From Deltaproteobacteria bacterium (GTDB taxonomy: Bacteria > Desulfobacterota > Desulfobacteria > Desulfobacterales > JAFDCJ01), in assembly GCA_019310665.1 (NCBI GenBank), contig JAFDDW010000143.1, positions 1 to 6,261 of the forward strand: a DNA stretch of 6,261 nucleotides, given 5' to 3'. The translations under genes and the position numbers were made by a program. Of the stretch, positions 5,926-6,261 are shown piece after piece. Positions within the stretch are counted from its first letter, which is position 1, and each line of letters starts with the position of its first letter. The notes beneath the pieces were generated by a model. The model was not told the DNA's origin, ran no database searches, and was given only the letters and a program-made list of their open reading frames with translations.

Positions 5926-6261
5926 TCGACATTATCAGTATTCAGCGTTAAATATTGGACACATGTTTCGGCAACCACATTCACGCCTTTGGCCCGGGCT
6001 TTATTTATGAGGTCAACACCCTCTTTAATCGTCATGTGCACCACATATAGCGGACACTCTGTCACCTCGGCCAGATACAGGCATTTTCGCATGGCTTCGG
6101 TTTCACAAACCCGCGGTCTGGCTTCATTCCAGGATGCCGGTTCAATGCCTTCTTCCAGAAATTCCTCTTTCATCTTAAAGAAAATTTCCGCATTCTCACA
6201 GTGAACCCTCACAAATGCCTTGCAGCCTTCTTTGGCCAGTCGACCCACTTCTTTGAAGGTA
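5916..6261 (-). pseudogene. Dihydropyrimidinase/hydantoinase-type amidohydrolase, upstream fragment, cut by the right edge and ended early
   Basis: The frame is open from the window edge to a TAA at 5918-5916, and covers the central part of the TIM-barrel. VRVHCEN (near 6180-6210) and LYVVHMT (near 6030-6050) carry two histidines that align with the metal ligands His183 and His239 of D-hydantoinases. ETCVQYLTLNTDNVDR (near 5922-5970) is the typical strand before the PPxR segment. The HxH motif and carbamylated lysine would lie upstream, outside the window. The frame then ends as DRD-stop, about 22 residues short of where the downstream frame resumes with GLKDGT, so a segment containing the substrate-binding PPLR-type strand is absent. 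The real start is not in the window; a GTG at 6248 is internal, since the frame stays open beyond it. The gene family is clear, but the substrate cannot be named. Confidence 0.88.

Noticed and set aside
5891..5980. Direct repeat GCAACCACAT at 5891-5900 and 5971-5980 flanking the break, as a cause of the deletion
   Set aside because: Both copies lie in intact conserved codons (DVVA and NVVA of the two strands of the barrel) and the intervening DNA is still present, so they were not the deletion end points.

Overview
The window carries a single block of minus-strand catabolic genes, read from right to left. All five recognisable products belong to well-known enzyme families: a dihydropyrimidinase/hydantoinase-type amidohydrolase (broken, and cut by the right edge), a crotonase (enoyl-CoA hydratase/isomerase superfamily), a three-subunit molybdenum hydroxylase of the xanthine dehydrogenase family in the order FAD, 2Fe-2S, Mo, and a CaiB/BaiF (class III) CoA-transferase cut by the left edge. 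No RNA gene, transposase, integrase or CRISPR array is visible.

The base composition looks balanced, slightly AT-leaning by eye. Most genes have strong GGAGG-type ribosome binding sites. The co-occurrence of CaiB/BaiF transferases, crotonases and cox-type Mo hydroxylases suggests an anaerobic or facultative degrader, most plausibly a member of the Desulfobacterota (former Deltaproteobacteria). That placement is inference from gene content and the style of the spacers, not from a marker gene.

Layout, in transcription order: amidohydrolase (6261 to 5473) interrupted by a frame change near 5919-5924; a 94-base spacer with a 7-base-period repeat; crotonase (5378 to 4497); a 185-base spacer with a 9-10-base-period repeat and a possible promoter; FAD subunit (4311 to 3445); an 80-base spacer with an inverted repeat; 2Fe-2S subunit (3364 to 2891); 25-base spacer; Mo subunit (2865 to 589); 17-base spacer; CoA-transferase (571 to beyond 1). 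The last four genes look like one transcription unit. Whether the crotonase and amidohydrolase share it is unclear because of the wider, repeat-bearing spacers.

A coherent but unproven reading is a pathway for a cyclic, probably nitrogen-containing or aromatic acid: ring hydroxylation by the Mo enzyme, cyclic-amide opening by the amidohydrolase, CoA activation by the transferase, and crotonase chemistry on the CoA ester. Three of the enzymes lack or change textbook active-site residues: the transferase Asp is Ala, one crotonase Glu is Tyr, and two substrate-binding residues of xanthine dehydrogenase are replaced. The exact reactions should therefore not be read off the family names. No wholly new system is evident; the interest lies in the gene combination, these residue changes, the broken amidohydrolase and the spacer repeats.
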